A DNA stretch of 64,000 bases, from assembly GCA_030789695.1 (NCBI GenBank), contig CM061132.1, forward strand, positions 154,796,817 through 154,860,816, given 5' to 3'. Of this stretch, positions 36,140 through 47,802 are shown piece by piece. How positions within the stretch are numbered: the stretch's first letter is position 1; every line of letters starts with the position of its first letter. Source of the stretch: Scilla litardierei. Lineage: Eukaryota; Streptophyta; Magnoliopsida; Asparagales; Asparagaceae. Made by a program: the position numbers and the translations under genes. The notes under the pieces were generated by a model. It worked only from the letters and a program-made list of their open reading frames with translations. It ran no database searches and was not told where the DNA came from.

Positions 36140-37261
36140 ATGTATTAGTATTTTCTTAGTTGTATTATTTTTTTTTGTTTTGGCCATTGTATGAGGGGTA
36201 AGGTTGGCCGATGTACGTCTCCCCCTCAAAAAAAGATTTTAATTAATAAAATTTAAAGGTTCAACTCGGGACCTTTGAAAATTTCGGGCTTAATTATCTA
36301 CCTCCAAATTGTTTGAATTTTTTTTCAAGTAAATAGCAAGTGTAGATATTTGTTATTTCAAGTAAATCACTGAAATCCATCATTCGATTCCAGCCTTCTG
36401 ATACAGCATGTTGTACGTTATGTTGTTTCATAACGTTCAACATAACATACAACATGGCCAATAAATAAGATCTTTCTTACCATATTTGCGGATGGATACC
36501 TTTAATCACTTCGTCAGCAAATCTTATGCATACCAGCATACAACCGAATATCTGGAGAAGATCTAAACAATAATGCAAGATCTGAAACCATTCATATATA
36601 AAATCTTCAACTGCACATATCTTCAACAGATCTTGTAACCACTATTTCCAAGTAAATAACTTCCTCTTTAATGAAGATATTCCGCCAATATATCTAGGAT
36701 CACTTCGGGTAAGAACTCCCATAGATCAAGGAGTCATTTAACCATTCGGGTAAAATAGTTTAAACAAATCTCCTCCCATCAAATAAGGAACAACATCACA
36801 AGAAGCGGAAAAATCTCACCAAGATATTTCATCGACCAATGCAGAAACCTCCAAGATCCTAGGCTACAAATCAGATCTGAGATCACCCCAACAGATCTGT
36901 AGGCCAAAGCAGTGTTTCTGCATATGAACCAATATTTCAGATCCTGAATGTTGAACATTATGTTGCAACATAATATACAACATGGTAGCTCAAAATGTTC
37001 ATAAACTGTTCTGATTCCTCAACCTGAACTCTCCAGAACTAGTGCCACTAATGCCAACTTATAGCAATAGAAAATCACCCTAACAATATTATTTTCCAAG
37101 TTGTTTGAATTTTTTAGATTTTTTAATAAATTTTTAGAATTTTTTAGGGATACATATTATTTTTCAAGTAAATAGGAATACATATTATTTTGCAAGTAAA
37201 TATGAATATTATTTCCAAGTAAATATTATTTTTAGAATTTTAAAAAAATTAAAATTTTAAA
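36140..37261. other. hAT 3' non-coding region with two related palindromes
   Basis: AT-rich, no genes. Two similar inverted repeats occur: 36408-36456 (arms ATGTTGTACGTTATGTTG / CATAACATACAACAT) and 36949-36985 (ATGTTGAACATTATGTTG / CAACATAATATACAACAT). They bracket about 500 bp and may mark a small captured element. Confidence 0.5.
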
Positions 37262-37446
37262 GGTTTTTTTAAATAATGGGCCTGCCCGGGCCCGTGGCTG
37301 GGCTTCTGGCCCCGGGACAATTCCGGGCAGGCCCGACCCGGCCAGGGCATCCCGGTCAACCGGGCTGGCCCGGCCCGAGGCCCGGTCAAGGCCCAGCCGG
37401 GCCCGGGCCAGGCTGGGCCGGCCCGATGGACACCCCGAGCTGGTGG

Positions 37447-37533
37447 CAATGATCTCATGATCGTTCGATTTAGTGAAATAAGAGACAAGACATATGTGCT
37501 CATTAGAGAATGAGTTCACTGAACGACCTAAAG
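37447..37533 (+). repeat. Copia-4 3' LTR, third piece
   Basis: Sits between the hAT TSD and the left LTR of Gypsy-1. Its last five bases TAAAG (37529-37533) recur at 60464-60468 on the other side of Gypsy-1. Confidence 0.7.
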
Positions 37534-39676
37534 TGTCACGCCCCGCTTCCCAGTATACTTGGGGGCGAGGATGCGAGCGGGTCCGCATGTGCTTAAAGCA
37601 AAGAAGAGGTACTTATTTTTCTCTCTCTTCTTTGACTTAAGCACACTAAGCGAAATTTTAGCGAAGGCAGGTCCCCGCACGCGAATTTCTCAGAAACATC
37701 ACAAATATTTATTACATTACAATACCAGCGTCTAAAGTAAACACACAAACAATTAAGACCTAGCATGCCGTACAATCTGCTGAAAACAAACACACCTGAA
37801 AATAATAATACAAATAATAAACTGAAATATAAACGTCCTGCTCTAGCCTTCCACAGGGAGGATCTCAGTGTATTCGTAGCTCTGATCAGCGGGGTCCACC
37901 TCTAAAGTGGGATCCTCAAAGGTAGGGTCCTCACGGTATTCTGTCTCTGAACCTAACATATATTTCATAACACGTTGAAATATATGTCAGCGATAAGCTC
38001 GGCAAGATATTTAAAGTAATGAAATGCGGAACAATTAGAAAAGAACAAAAGAGCGTTAGTACACAGTTATGAATAATATGTGCAGAAAGTAAAGTATGAG
38101 CATGCATGGATATTTTTGCAGTTAAAAGTAAAGTAAAACAGTTGTATGTTGAGTATTTGAGTTTGTGCACGTGATAAGTCCATGCCTGGGTAGGTAAAAG
38201 GTTCTCGATACACCTTATCACCGGGGTTTACCGTGACTCTCCACACAATGGCTGCCTCCACCGGAGGGGCCATAATCGTGTTCGAGACACACTCACAAAC
38301 CCTACTGCAATGGACCAACCCCACCCAAAGTGTACCGCCATATACTGGAACACGAGCCAGACTAGTCATATGTGACCCTACTGGAACACGAGCCAGACTA
38401 GTCACACATGACCGACGGGAGTAGCCAACTCGGCTCTTTGTGTGTGTCTATTCACTGACTAAATTTCACCCCATCTGTATTCGATGGTTTCACCCCATCT
38501 GTATTCGATGGTTATACCCCATCTGTATTCGATGGTCATCACCTGTGTGTTTGTAACATACTCGTTTTTCCAAATTAATTTATCTTATTAGCATGCAGAT
38601 AGTAAAAGCGGTCCAATTAAGTTAAAAGGCAACAAGCAAAATGAAACATAGTATTTGGCTACTAGAAGTTGACAAGTACATTGCAATATGATTTAGTACT
38701 AAGTTTGAACAGCCAGATTCACAATTCATTACTAGAAATACCTGCCTTGACGTGGGTGTGGGTGTCTAGATGGTGGTGACGTTCGGTACGTTTTATCTGC
38801 GTCAAAGAATTGTGACATCAGGTCTAAGGTTATCAACCAGTTATAAGATATTAAACTAACTATTAGCTTAATGTTTTATAAAACAATTTTACATCGGATT
38901 GGCTCTCGGCGGCTCTGATCGGAGGAGGGTGACGTGCGATGAGGCGAGATTTGGGAGGGTTGATTTGGGGGTTGGATTTGGTTTCAGATTTGTGATTTTG
39001 GTTTGTTTTTGGTTTGTTTTGGGTTGTAATGAGTTGGATGGCTGATTGGTTGTGTGGAGGAGGTGGTGGCTGGTTGTGGAGGGTTGTGACGACGATGATT
39101 TTGTCCATGTTGTTGGTTGTTGTTGCTGATGGAGATGTGGGATGTCGTGGTGGTGGGATGGGGAGAGACGTGGGATGGCTGAGTGCTGCTTGGTTGCTGC
39201 TCTTGTATGTGTAGGGCTGGTTTAAGAACGGGGAGAGGAGGGAGGAGACATGTTGAATAGGGAGTTGGTTGTGAGGTAAAGGGCTTGAAAGCTCATGTTG
39301 GATCTCACCGAATTCTTTCGGTGGGCTTCAATTAGGTAGGGTTAGTGTTAGGGTTAGGGTAAAGTAAATGGTAAGAGTAAATTAGTAAAAATTAATTAGT
39401 TAAAATTAATAAGCTAATTAGAAATTTACCTTTTAGTTAAAAGTAATTAAAATCATTTAGTAGCAAATAGTAATTAACGTTTTAATTAAAAGTAGTTAGT
39501 AATAAAAATAATTACGATCTAACAGGTTAAAAATTACACTACAATCAAACGGAAAACAACGACGTGCTCGCGTTGACGCACGGACGGAAAATCCACTCGG
39601 ACGAAAATAACTGAATCGACAAAGTAAAACACAGGCACACAACAATCAAAATGTGACTAGAAAACAGGCCGTTACA
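37534..39676 (-). repeat. Gypsy-1 3' LTR (2.14 kb, internally deleted)
   Basis: It starts TGTCACGCCCCGCTTCCCAG and ends CAGGCCGTTACA. A purine tract on - (AAGGAGGATAGGA) abuts its right end. Compared with the right LTR it lacks about 670 bp between 38892 and 38895, corresponding to 44400-44640 plus 59241-59668. It has two tandem copies of a 36-bp unit (ACTGGAACACGAGCC..., 38343-38411) and three of a 22-24-bp unit (CCCCATCTGTATTCGATGGT, 38468-38536), both also present in the right LTR. Confidence 0.9.
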
Positions 39677-40560
39677 TCCTATCCTCCTTAAAATAATTCC
39701 GTCCTTGGAATTCTCTATAGTGCAGGGAAAAGGTAGGGGTAACGTCCTCGCATCTCATCCTCTCGCTTCCAGGTGGATTCTCCTAGTGAGTCATGTCTCC
39801 ACATCACACTCACGAGTTCGACGACCTTATTCCTGAGCCCCTTCTAACGTCGATCAAGAATCTGAACAGGCTGCTGCTCAGAGGTAAGGTCTGGTCGCAC
39901 CGTGATCTCGGAATGATCAACCACATGAGTAGGATCACTAATGTAACGATGCAGCTGGGAGACATGGAAAACATTATGTACTCCCTCCAATGACGGTGGT
40001 AGAGCTAGAGGATAAGCCACCTCTCCAACTCGCTCTAACACATCAAAGGATCCAACGAATCTTGGACTAAGCTTGCCTCGCCTCCTAAAACGTATCACTC
40101 CTCGATTTGGGGATATCTTCAGGAAAACAAGATCTCCTGGTTGAAACTCCAAGTTGCGACGCTTGGCCTCAGCCCAATGCTTGTACCGGTCTTGTGCAAT
40201 GCGTAACTTGTCTATGATGTTACGCACTACACCCATAGTTTCAACAATCATCTTCGGGCCCAAAAATTCTCGATCACCAATGTCATCCCAACTCAACGGG
40301 GATCGACACTTCCTTTCATAGAGCGCTGCGAATGGTGCCATGCCAATGCTGGCTTGGTAGCTAGTGTTGTAGAAGAACTCTACTAGGTGTAGATGGTCTT
40401 TCCACGAGCCTTTGAAATCCAGCATACAAGCTCGCAGCATGTCCTCCAATATCTGGATGGTACGCTCTGATTGGCCATCCGTCATCAGGTGATACGCAGT
40501 GCTGAAACTTAGACTGGTACCCAAATTGGATTACAGACTCTTCCAAAACTGAGAAGTGAA
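39677..40560 (-). pseudogene. Gypsy-1 integrase C-terminal half with chromovirus motif
   Basis: The frame at 39844-40524 encodes 226 residues: SFSTAYHLMTDGQSERTIQ (the core's catalytic Glu region; the canonical motif is PQTDGQSERT, here LMTDGQSERT), the GPY/F-like region PGDLVFLKISPNRG and LSPRFVGSFDVLERVGEVAY, and HNVFHVSQLHRYI. After a break it continues to about 39700 with the chromovirus C-terminal motif, which in active elements directs insertion to particular chromatin. Stops separate it from the core to the right. Confidence 0.85.
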
Positions 40561-41137
40561 TCTGGTGTCTCGGTCAGAGACGATGCTCACTGGAACTCCA
40601 TGCAGTCAAACAATCTCATGCACGATTACCGATCACATCACGACGTATACTAAAAGAAGTGTTAAAGGTAAAGGATAGATCATTACCTCTATATACTTTT
40701 TAGCAAGTATTTTCGTGGATTGTCCCACTCGGAAAGGTATGAAATGTGCTGATTTGGTTAATTGGTCAACGATCACCCAAATCGCATCATTTGCTTAGTA
40801 CTCCGAGGTAGTCCAGTCACGAAATCTATAGTGATGTGCTGCCATTTCCACTCTGGAATCACCGGGGGTTGAAGTAGTCCAGCAATGCGATGATGCTCAG
40901 CCTTCACTTGCTGACACACAAGACATTAGCAACACTTCGAGCCACTCTTCTCTTCATTACATGCCACCAAAAGTTCAGACAAAGATACTTAATGAATCAT
41001 CTGTAATAACCTGCTAATCCTAGGAAACTCCTAATGTCGGTAGCTGATCGAGGAGTCGGCCAGTTCCTGACTGAAATGACCTTCTCCGGATCGACAGAGA
41101 TACTGTCTTCTGATACCACATGCTCAAGAAAGGCGAC
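40561..41137 (-). pseudogene. Gypsy-1 RT end and integrase core, RNase H deleted
   Basis: On -, 41000-41130 reads as the RT connection (VDPEKVISVRNWPTPRSATD, FLGLAGYYR). About ten codons later the sequence is already in the integrase zinc region (MKRRVARSVANVLCVSK) and then a stop-ridden core (WVI-like, SPS-type segments). The whole RNase H domain, normally about 120 residues or more, is absent. This is a deletion of several hundred bases in pol. Confidence 0.7.
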
Positions 41138-41956
41138 TCAGTCTAGCCAGAAATCACACTTGCTGAACTTGGCGTAAAACCGATGGTGTCGCAATGTCTC
41201 CAGTACAATCCGCAGATGCTCGGCATGCTCTTCTTCATCCTCCGAGTAGACCAAGATGTCGTCGATGAAGATCACCACGAACTTTTCCAAGAACTCATAG
41301 AAGATCAAGTTCGCGAGGTTCATGAATACTGCCGGGGCGTTAGTCACACCGAATGGCATGACTACAAACTCATAGTGACCATACTTGGTCCTGAATGTCG
41401 TCTTCAGGATGTCTTCACTTCTGACCTTCACTTGATGATAACCACTTCGAAGATCCAGCTTCGAGAATACTCGCGATCCGCCAAGTTGATCAAAGATATC
41501 GTCAATGCGTGGCAGTGGGTACTTGTTCTTTATGGTTACCTTATTCAGTTCTTTGTAGTCTACACACATCCTTCTCGAACCATCCTTCTTCTTGACCAAA
41601 AGAACTGGCGCACCCCAAAGAGATACGATGGGATGGATCAATCCCTTCTGCAACAGGTCGTCGAATTATTTCTGAAGTTCCTCTAGTTCCGTAGGAGCCA
41701 TGCGATAAGGAGCCTTCGAAATAGGTTGTGTGTTCGGCATAAGGTCGATAGTAAATTCCAGAGCTCGATCAGGCGGTAATCCTGAAATATCTTCAGGAAA
41801 TACGTCTGCAAAGTCTCGAACCACTCTAGGTCTCTCAGGATCAACCTGCATCGATGCAATGATTAGTTCGTTCGGCTTGGCCCGAAACTTGATAGGCCCA
41901 AGTGAACGGTCTCCGCTCATGAACATAAACACAAGATGATCAGGGATTTCAAACAC
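41138..41956 (-). pseudogene. Gypsy-1 reverse transcriptase (core well preserved)
   Basis: Frame 41666-41956 gives the entry ([31 protein letters not shown]), and frame 41138-41653 the catalytic part: [70 protein letters not shown] and the active-site box FIDDILVYS. The FIDD variant is common in Ty3/Gypsy. A stop between the two frames (about 41654-41665) interrupts the chain. Confidence 0.88.
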
Positions 41957-41971
41957 TACTTTCTTGTTGTG

Positions 41972-42520
41972 TCAATCGATAGTAGCGTAGAAATTTCCTA
42001 ACCAATCCATGCCGAATATCGCATCGAAGTTGGACATGTCGACTATCATAAAGTCTGTGAACAACTCGTGTCCACAAATCACTAGGGGGCAAGATCGACA
42101 GCCAGTAGAAGTCTTCACTACTCCACTTGCAGTAGTGATGCTCAAGCGATTTGGTAGAGAGTCAACATGAATAGAAGACAAATCCTCGGGATATGAAGCA
42201 GTGAGTGGCTCCAGAATCAAAAGAGATAGGGCTGGATAAGAGGCTATCAAGACAATACCTGAAATCACTTGTCCATCCGACTCAGCCTCCGTGGATGTCA
42301 TGGTGAAGATTTGACGTCTCGGCTGGTTCTGCCTTACCAATGCGAGATCCTTCTGCTGTGGAGCCAGAGGTGGTCCATGCTGAGCAGTTGTTGGCTTTTT
42401 GGTGCGGTGAGTGCAGTCTCTGGTAGCATGTTCAGATGCTCCGCATATCAGGCATTGCCTCAGCATCACCCGACAGTCCTTCTTAACGTGCCATTGTCGG
42501 TTACAATGGTGGCACTTCAT
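41972..42520 (-). pseudogene. Gypsy-1 gag zinc knuckles and protease
   Basis: The 182-residue frame begins with two zinc-knuckle-like motifs (CHHCNRQWHVKKDC; CLICGASEHATRDC), then a spacer, then the aspartic protease region with MTSTEAESDGQVISGIVLIA and a C-terminal NFDAIFGMDWLGN. The catalytic DSGA is not in this frame; it is readable one frame over near 42215, so a single-base indel lies just before it. The protease is therefore inactive. Confidence 0.8.
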
Positions 42521-42924
42521 CTGATATCGTTGTTGACTGGAGGTGCGGGCCTTTTAAACAGTGCAGTTTGTATTGGTCCAAAAGCGTTTCTAGTTGGTTC
42601 CTCATGATGCTTACTCCCTCCAACTTGGGCTGTCTCTCGAAGTTCATCTACACCCTCGTAGTTACGTGCTGCTCCCAGTATTTCCTCATCGGGTGTTAGA
42701 TCGGTAGATGTCCTTGGCGTTTGGGCGTTGTAGATTAAACCTTGACTGGACTGGAACGCTTGGTCTTTAGGATCCCCGACCAGATGAGGAGTGAAACGAC
42801 TTAGCACAGAGAGTAATCGAGTTTGGAGTTCCATCATTTCTCTTACGAGTCCCATGATCTCGTTGTAGGCGTCACCATTTCCATTACGAGTGTTGGGTTG
42901 ATCTGCCATGCTGCAATCAAACAA
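42517..42924 (-). pseudogene. Gypsy-1 gag N-terminus (internally deleted)
   Basis: The start is most likely the Met of MADQPNTRNG at 42909. The frame encodes about 130 residues, ending KRPAPPVNNDI. It overlaps the zinc-knuckle frame by 4 bases in another phase. The central capsid-like fold of a chromovirus gag (usually 150-200 residues with a WW motif) is missing, so part of gag has been deleted. Confidence 0.7.
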
Positions 42925-43038
42925 AGTAAATATTTGTGTACTGGTTTACCTAAACGATCTGGTTAGTAATAATATTTATACTATTCCTGAAGTGTTTCGC
43001 AGAGTGCAAGAGGACCTGCATGGGCCACCACTAAAACC
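42925..43038 (-). other. Gypsy-1 leader next to 5' LTR
   Basis: On - the leader starts GGTTTTAGTGGTGGCCCATG. Gypsy-2 has the same leader at 50511-50536. The usual initiator-Met site TGGTATCAGAGC is not seen, so the primer is unclear. Confidence 0.5.
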
Positions 43039-44640
43039 TGTCACGCCCTGCTTCCCAGTATACTTGGGGGCGAGGACGCGAGCAGGTCCGCATGTGCTTA
43101 AAGCAAAGAAGAGGTACTTATTTTTTCTCCCTTCTTTGACTTAAGCATACTAAGCGTAATTTTAGCGAAGGCAGGTCCCCGCACGCGAATTTCTCAGAAA
43201 CAGCACAAACATTTATTACATTACAATACCAGCGTCTAAAGTAAACACACAAACAATTAAGGCCTAGCATGGCCGTACAATCTGCTGAAAACAAACACAC
43301 CTGAAAATAATAATACAAATAATAAACTGAAATATAAACGTCCTGCTCTAGCCTTCCACAGGGAGGATCTCAGTGTATTCGTAGCTCTGATCAGCGGGGT
43401 CCACCTCTAAAGTGGGATCCTCAAAGGTAGGATCCTCACGGTATTCTGTCTCTGAACCTAACATATATTTCATAACACGTTGAAATATATGTCAGCGATA
43501 AGCTCGGCAAGATATTTAAAGTAATGAAATGCGGAACAATTAGAAAAGAACAAAAGAGCGTTAGTACACAGTTATGAATAATATATGCAGAAAGTAAAGT
43601 ATGAGCATGCATGGATATTTTTGCAGTTAAAAGTAAAGTAAAACAGTTGTATGTTGAGTATTTGATTGTTTGTGCACGTGATAAGTCCATGCCTAGGTAG
43701 GTGAAATGTTCTCGATACACCTTATCACCGGGGTTTACCGTGACGCTCCACACAATGGCTACCTCCACCGGAGGGGCCGTAATCGTGTTCGAGACACACT
43801 CACAAACCCTACTGTAATGGACCAACCCCACCCAAAGTGTACCGCCATATACTGGAACACGAGCCAAACTAGTCATATGTGATCCTACTGGAACACGAGC
43901 CAGACTAGTCACACATGACCGACGGGAGTAGCCAACTCGGCTCTTTGTATGTGTCTATTAACTGACTAAGTTTCACCCCATCTGTATTCGATGGTTTCAT
44001 CCCATCTGTATTCAATGGTTATACCCCATCTGTATTCGATGGTCATCACCTATGTGTTTGTAACATACTCGTTTTTCCAAATTAATTTATCTTATTAGCA
44101 TGCAGATAGTAAAAGCGATCCAATTAAGTTAAAAGGCAACAAGCAAAATGAAACATAGTATTTGGCTACTAGAAGTTGACAAGCACATTTCAATATGATT
44201 TAGTACTAAGTTTAAACAGCCAGATTCGCAGTTCATTACTAGAAATACCTGCTTTGACGTTAGTGTGGGTGTCCAGATGGTGGTGACGTGCGGTACGTTT
44301 TATCTGCGTCAAAGAATTGTGACATCAGGTCTAAGGTTATCAACCAGTTATAAGATATTAAACTAACTATTAGCTTAATGTTTTATAAAACAATTTTACT
44401 CAGCTTATTATATAAAAATCTTAGCTTAGCAACTTACAAAAAATCTTAACAACTTATCATAATAATATAACTTAATTAACTAAACTTATTAGTTACTAAC
44501 TTATATAATAATCTTAATAAAACATATAACACTTTATAATAATAAACTTTATAAAACTTAATAATAATAACTGTTATAATAATAAACTTTATAAAACTTT
44601 ATAAAACCTGTTATAATAATAATAATAATAATAATAATAA
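43039..44640 (-). repeat. Gypsy-1 5' LTR, first piece
   Basis: It starts TGTCACGCCCTGCTTCCCAG and matches the left LTR closely up to 44399. Then follows an AT-rich region (repeats of ATAATAAT and ACTTTATAA) absent from the left LTR. It is interrupted at 44641 by Copia-2; the rest is at 59241-60463. Confidence 0.9.
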
Positions 44641-44809
44641 TGTTGAAGGATTTTAGAGAAGAGAGTAAACAATCTCACATTTTGAGTAGCCATGGCTCTC
44701 TATATATTCATTTAGAGCATAGGAGTCCAAGGGACTCCCCACTAACTTAGTGGGAAGTAATGGTGAGATGTTGAGGGGGGAGGCCAAAGGCCTCCCTCAA
44801 CTCACAACA
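44641..44809 (-). repeat. Copia-2 3' LTR (169 bp)
   Basis: Starts TGTTGAAGGAT, ends ACTCACAACA. It differs from the other LTR at two sites (T/C near 44711, A/G near 44757). It contains the GGGAGGCC-AAA-GGCCTCCC hairpin shared with Copia-1. Confidence 0.93.
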
Positions 44810-46228
44810 CTCCCTCTCATCTCTCCATTACCTTGGGTTAAGCATATGAATACTTCAGGATTCAGTATGCTAATGGGGTGGATACTTCTGGATCCAGAGC
44901 CACTGTGGTTGCCTCGTTAAAACCTTAACTGTGGAAAACCCAGTGGGAAAAACCAGCAGCTTAAGGGAAAAGAGTACAACTATCGAGGGACTCCCCCCTG
45001 ATCTGTATAAGCTTCAGGCTTGCAGATCTCCTATGTATCTATACAATCATCTCCTATTCATCTATACATCCATCATGTTCTAAAAGAAAATACAATCATC
45101 ACTCATCTATACAAGTTTCACTCATCTAGCGGCTATAGTAAAGCAGTGGAGTTCTGGAGTGGAATGCTGTTCGAAGTTTGGTAGATGACGCCACTAAAGT
45201 ATTCATTGAATCAGTCTTCAGTGTGTCTGCAAGGTACTGCTGGACCTGGCTGAGCGTTTTCAATTCTTGGTTCTTGGATGATGAGCTTCTCAGAAGATGT
45301 AGACATTGGAGGATGATGTGTAGATATTTAGGAGGTGGCCGACCTATTGTGTTTTAGTCATCGCGATGATCTTTAAACTTGCATATGCGATATATATTCC
45401 TTGACCCTTGGAAGTTGCACAGAAGCAGCTTATCCTTGGTCTAGTGGTGCTCTCCAGGGCAACACTTTATCTGGTTAACAACTTTACTGCAGACGTTCTA
45501 TCAAAGACACGTGCAGTTGGCCAGATAAAGAAGTGTAACAAGTACACTAAAGCTAGGCTCTTCGGGACCTAGGATGTCCTCCGCCTCTTCCAGCTACTGG
45601 AAGGTGTCATAAATAAGCATACATTTTTAATAGGATGCAAGTGGACATCATTCTTCATAAACTCCAGGTGTATGAAGGATATTAAAGGATTCCACCACGA
45701 AGGTGTTAAATATATAAGCCGAGATAATACCTTGTTATACCTAGATTTTTCATTTACAAGGTATGCTTAAAACTATCTGATTTCTAAATGGTCTCTGCAG
45801 GAGATCCTATTAGCTTTAAGTCGACCACATATACGGCGAATATCACAAATCCTGTCAACGATCTTTCGAAAAAGATACACATGCAGAATATTGCTTAAGA
45901 TCAACTAATGATCTTTGTATCCTTTATGGAGAAGACGTTTCTACGTCTCTCTTTCATCTCTGGGGGTAGAGTATACCCTTCTGGAAGTTTTATATAGATA
46001 TCTATATCTATATTGCCGTATATATATGCAGTCACAACGTCCATGAGCTGCATGTATTGGCTTTTTCAGAGAAGTTTAGGCTTAGTAGGAAAATGATCAC
46101 ATTTCTTTCATTTAAATTTCTTTATGAAATCCGAATTATATTCCACAGGTTATTACACATTCAGGTGTATGGACTACTGGTCCAAAGACTTTGCTTTTCA
46201 AGAGTGAGTCCAGCTCTACTCTTATTGC
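44810..46228 (-). pseudogene. Copia-2 RT and RNase H relics
   Basis: Nearest the LTR (44880-45020) is the conserved non-coding block also found in Copia-1 (GCCTCGTTAAAACCTTA; GGAAAACCCAGTGGGA). Further right the DNA aligns by eye with Copia-1 RT: PLSTPM-like, KDLG-like and LPEG-like remnants are visible around 45480-46050, but every frame is interrupted and several stretches are missing. The right end (46160-46228) matches the RT entry of Copia-1 at 2967-3030. Confidence 0.7.
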
Positions 46229-46233
46229 CTCGT

Positions 46234-47802
46234 TGTCACGCCCCGCTTCCCAAAATGGACGGAAGCGAAACGTGACGAGGCCCGCTTAGGCCAGAGCTGA
46301 GAAGCTCGGACCCAATAAGCGTCTGTAGGGGTACCATTTTAAAAGATTTTCAGGGTTCTTGCATTAATATAGTTCGAAACAACAGAAAGTACGGAAAAGA
46401 AGTTGCATTCATTAAATTAGAGATATAATATCCAACAAGTACAAAGTCTAAAAAGAAGCCTAAGCGTGGCAACAAACTATCTAAAAGAAAACTGAAAGTA
46501 GTAACCTCTGAAAAGAAAACTGAAAGTAGTAACCTCTGAAAGTAGTAACCCAATAAGCGTGAACGGCCCAAGGCGGCGTCAGTTGGTCGGAGGAGGTCGT
46601 TAGCCTAGGTGGCCGTGGCCGGAAGTCGCTGGGGAGACGGAGGCCGTCGCGGGGAGTCGCTGGGCTGCGGCGGTGCGACGATTCACAGCCCGTACAGCTG
46701 TGTCGAGCGTCGGGGCGGTGATGTCCGGTCACGGTTGGTCGGGCGGTGGTTCAGGTGGTCGTGGCGGCGGGAAAGGCGACAGGCGATCAGAAAACTCGCA
46801 GCAGCGGCGGGTCTGTCGCTGCTGTCGCTGCTTGCATAAGAAGACGGCGCGGCGGCTGTTGCGAGGTGTCTACGGGGGGTGTTTGGGCGGTGCTCCGGTG
46901 GCTGACGGGCGAACAGGGGTCACGGCGAGGCGGTGCGACATCGGACGGTGGCCTGCGGCATCGCACGGGGTCGCGTTGGCCGCGGCGGCGTCGGGGTGTC
47001 GGAGCGGCGGTCTCGGGTCTCGCCGGTGGGGTCGATGGCCGGAATCGCGAGGCCGTCGGGGTCGAGATGAGAGGAAGGGAGAGTTAGGGTTAAGGGGATC
47101 GTTGTTTGAGAATGAGGGGAGAAGTCTCTCATGCGATGAGAAAAAGAAACAAAGTTTGTGGCGGCTGGCTACTAATTTGCCCTAAGTTTGGTTTTGCACG
47201 TGTATAAGGTTAATAGGTTTAGGGTTTTTAATATACTAAAGTTTGATATTTTCACCTAGGGAAAAGTAGGGTTTAGTGTAGGAGATAGAGAGAGGGAGGG
47301 GGTGCAACCAGGGATAAGCCTAGGGGCAATAGAAAACAGATTTGGAAGGATATAAAATAGATCAAAAAGAGAATTGGCCAGATTTGGCTAACAATTCAAA
47401 TTTTAATCTGATTGGCTAATCGATGGTTGAGATTTATCCGAGCGATATCTCTCAAACCGGACGTCGGAAAAATAATCCGAAAATACCGGGGCGATCGTGG
47501 AGACTAGACGCATAGATCTACGGAGCCTGATCATGTGTAACACCTACCAAAAATTTACGTAAAATTGGGAACGGTGTTTTGAGTCAAATGACTAAAACGC
47601 CACTATTGTTCAAAGTCGTTTTGCGAGAAAACGAGTCATGAGACGATGTTCCTAAAATTTACAATAAAATCCAACACCCCAAAACGATCGCAACGGCACA
47701 TCGCATCGCTAATTTCGGAATCCAGAAATAGCCAAATAAAAATACGTGCACGATAAAGCACGTGCACGCAGAACTACGATCGGTCGGAAAGCGTCCGTTA
47801 CA
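46234..47802 (-). repeat. Gypsy-2 3' LTR with internal deletion
   Basis: It matches the right LTR at both ends but lacks about 2.0 kb (right-LTR 50818-52876). The junction at 46483-46560 carries extra copies of AAAACTGAAAGTAGTAACCT and a CCCAATAAGCGT word that also occurs at 46313, so the gap was closed with copied filler. The GC-rich part (46570-47090) yields overlapping open frames on both strands that also exist in the right LTR and are not genes. Confidence 0.88.

Larger units (their letters stand above)
33366..37438 (+). mobile_element. hAT DNA transposon (4.1 kb)
   Basis: The 8-bp TSD GCTGGTGG (33358-33365 and 37439-37446) is perfect. The ends are imperfect inverted repeats (left TCAGGGTGTCCA, right TCGGGGTGTCCA on -). 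Both subterminal zones (about 33385-33545 and 37262-37430) are GC-rich clusters of GGCCCGG/CCGGGCC words, likely transposase-binding repeats. A broken transposase gene lies between (34014-36139). The perfect TSD and readable transposase suggest a fairly recent insertion whose enzyme has since decayed. Confidence 0.92.

Noticed and set aside
39014..39214. 66-codon Trp/Gly-rich frame repeated at 59801-60001
   Set aside because: Repeated only because both Gypsy-1 LTRs contain it; simple GGTTGTGG-rich sequence.
39343..39362. Telomere-like GGGTTAGGGTTAG words
   Set aside because: Only two to three units, present in both Gypsy-1 LTRs; not a telomeric tract.
46609..47185. Arg/Gly-rich open frames up to 170 codons
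   Set aside because: Same GC-rich LTR block as 52836-53452, open in several frames on both strands, which is expected for high GC; no similarity to known proteins.
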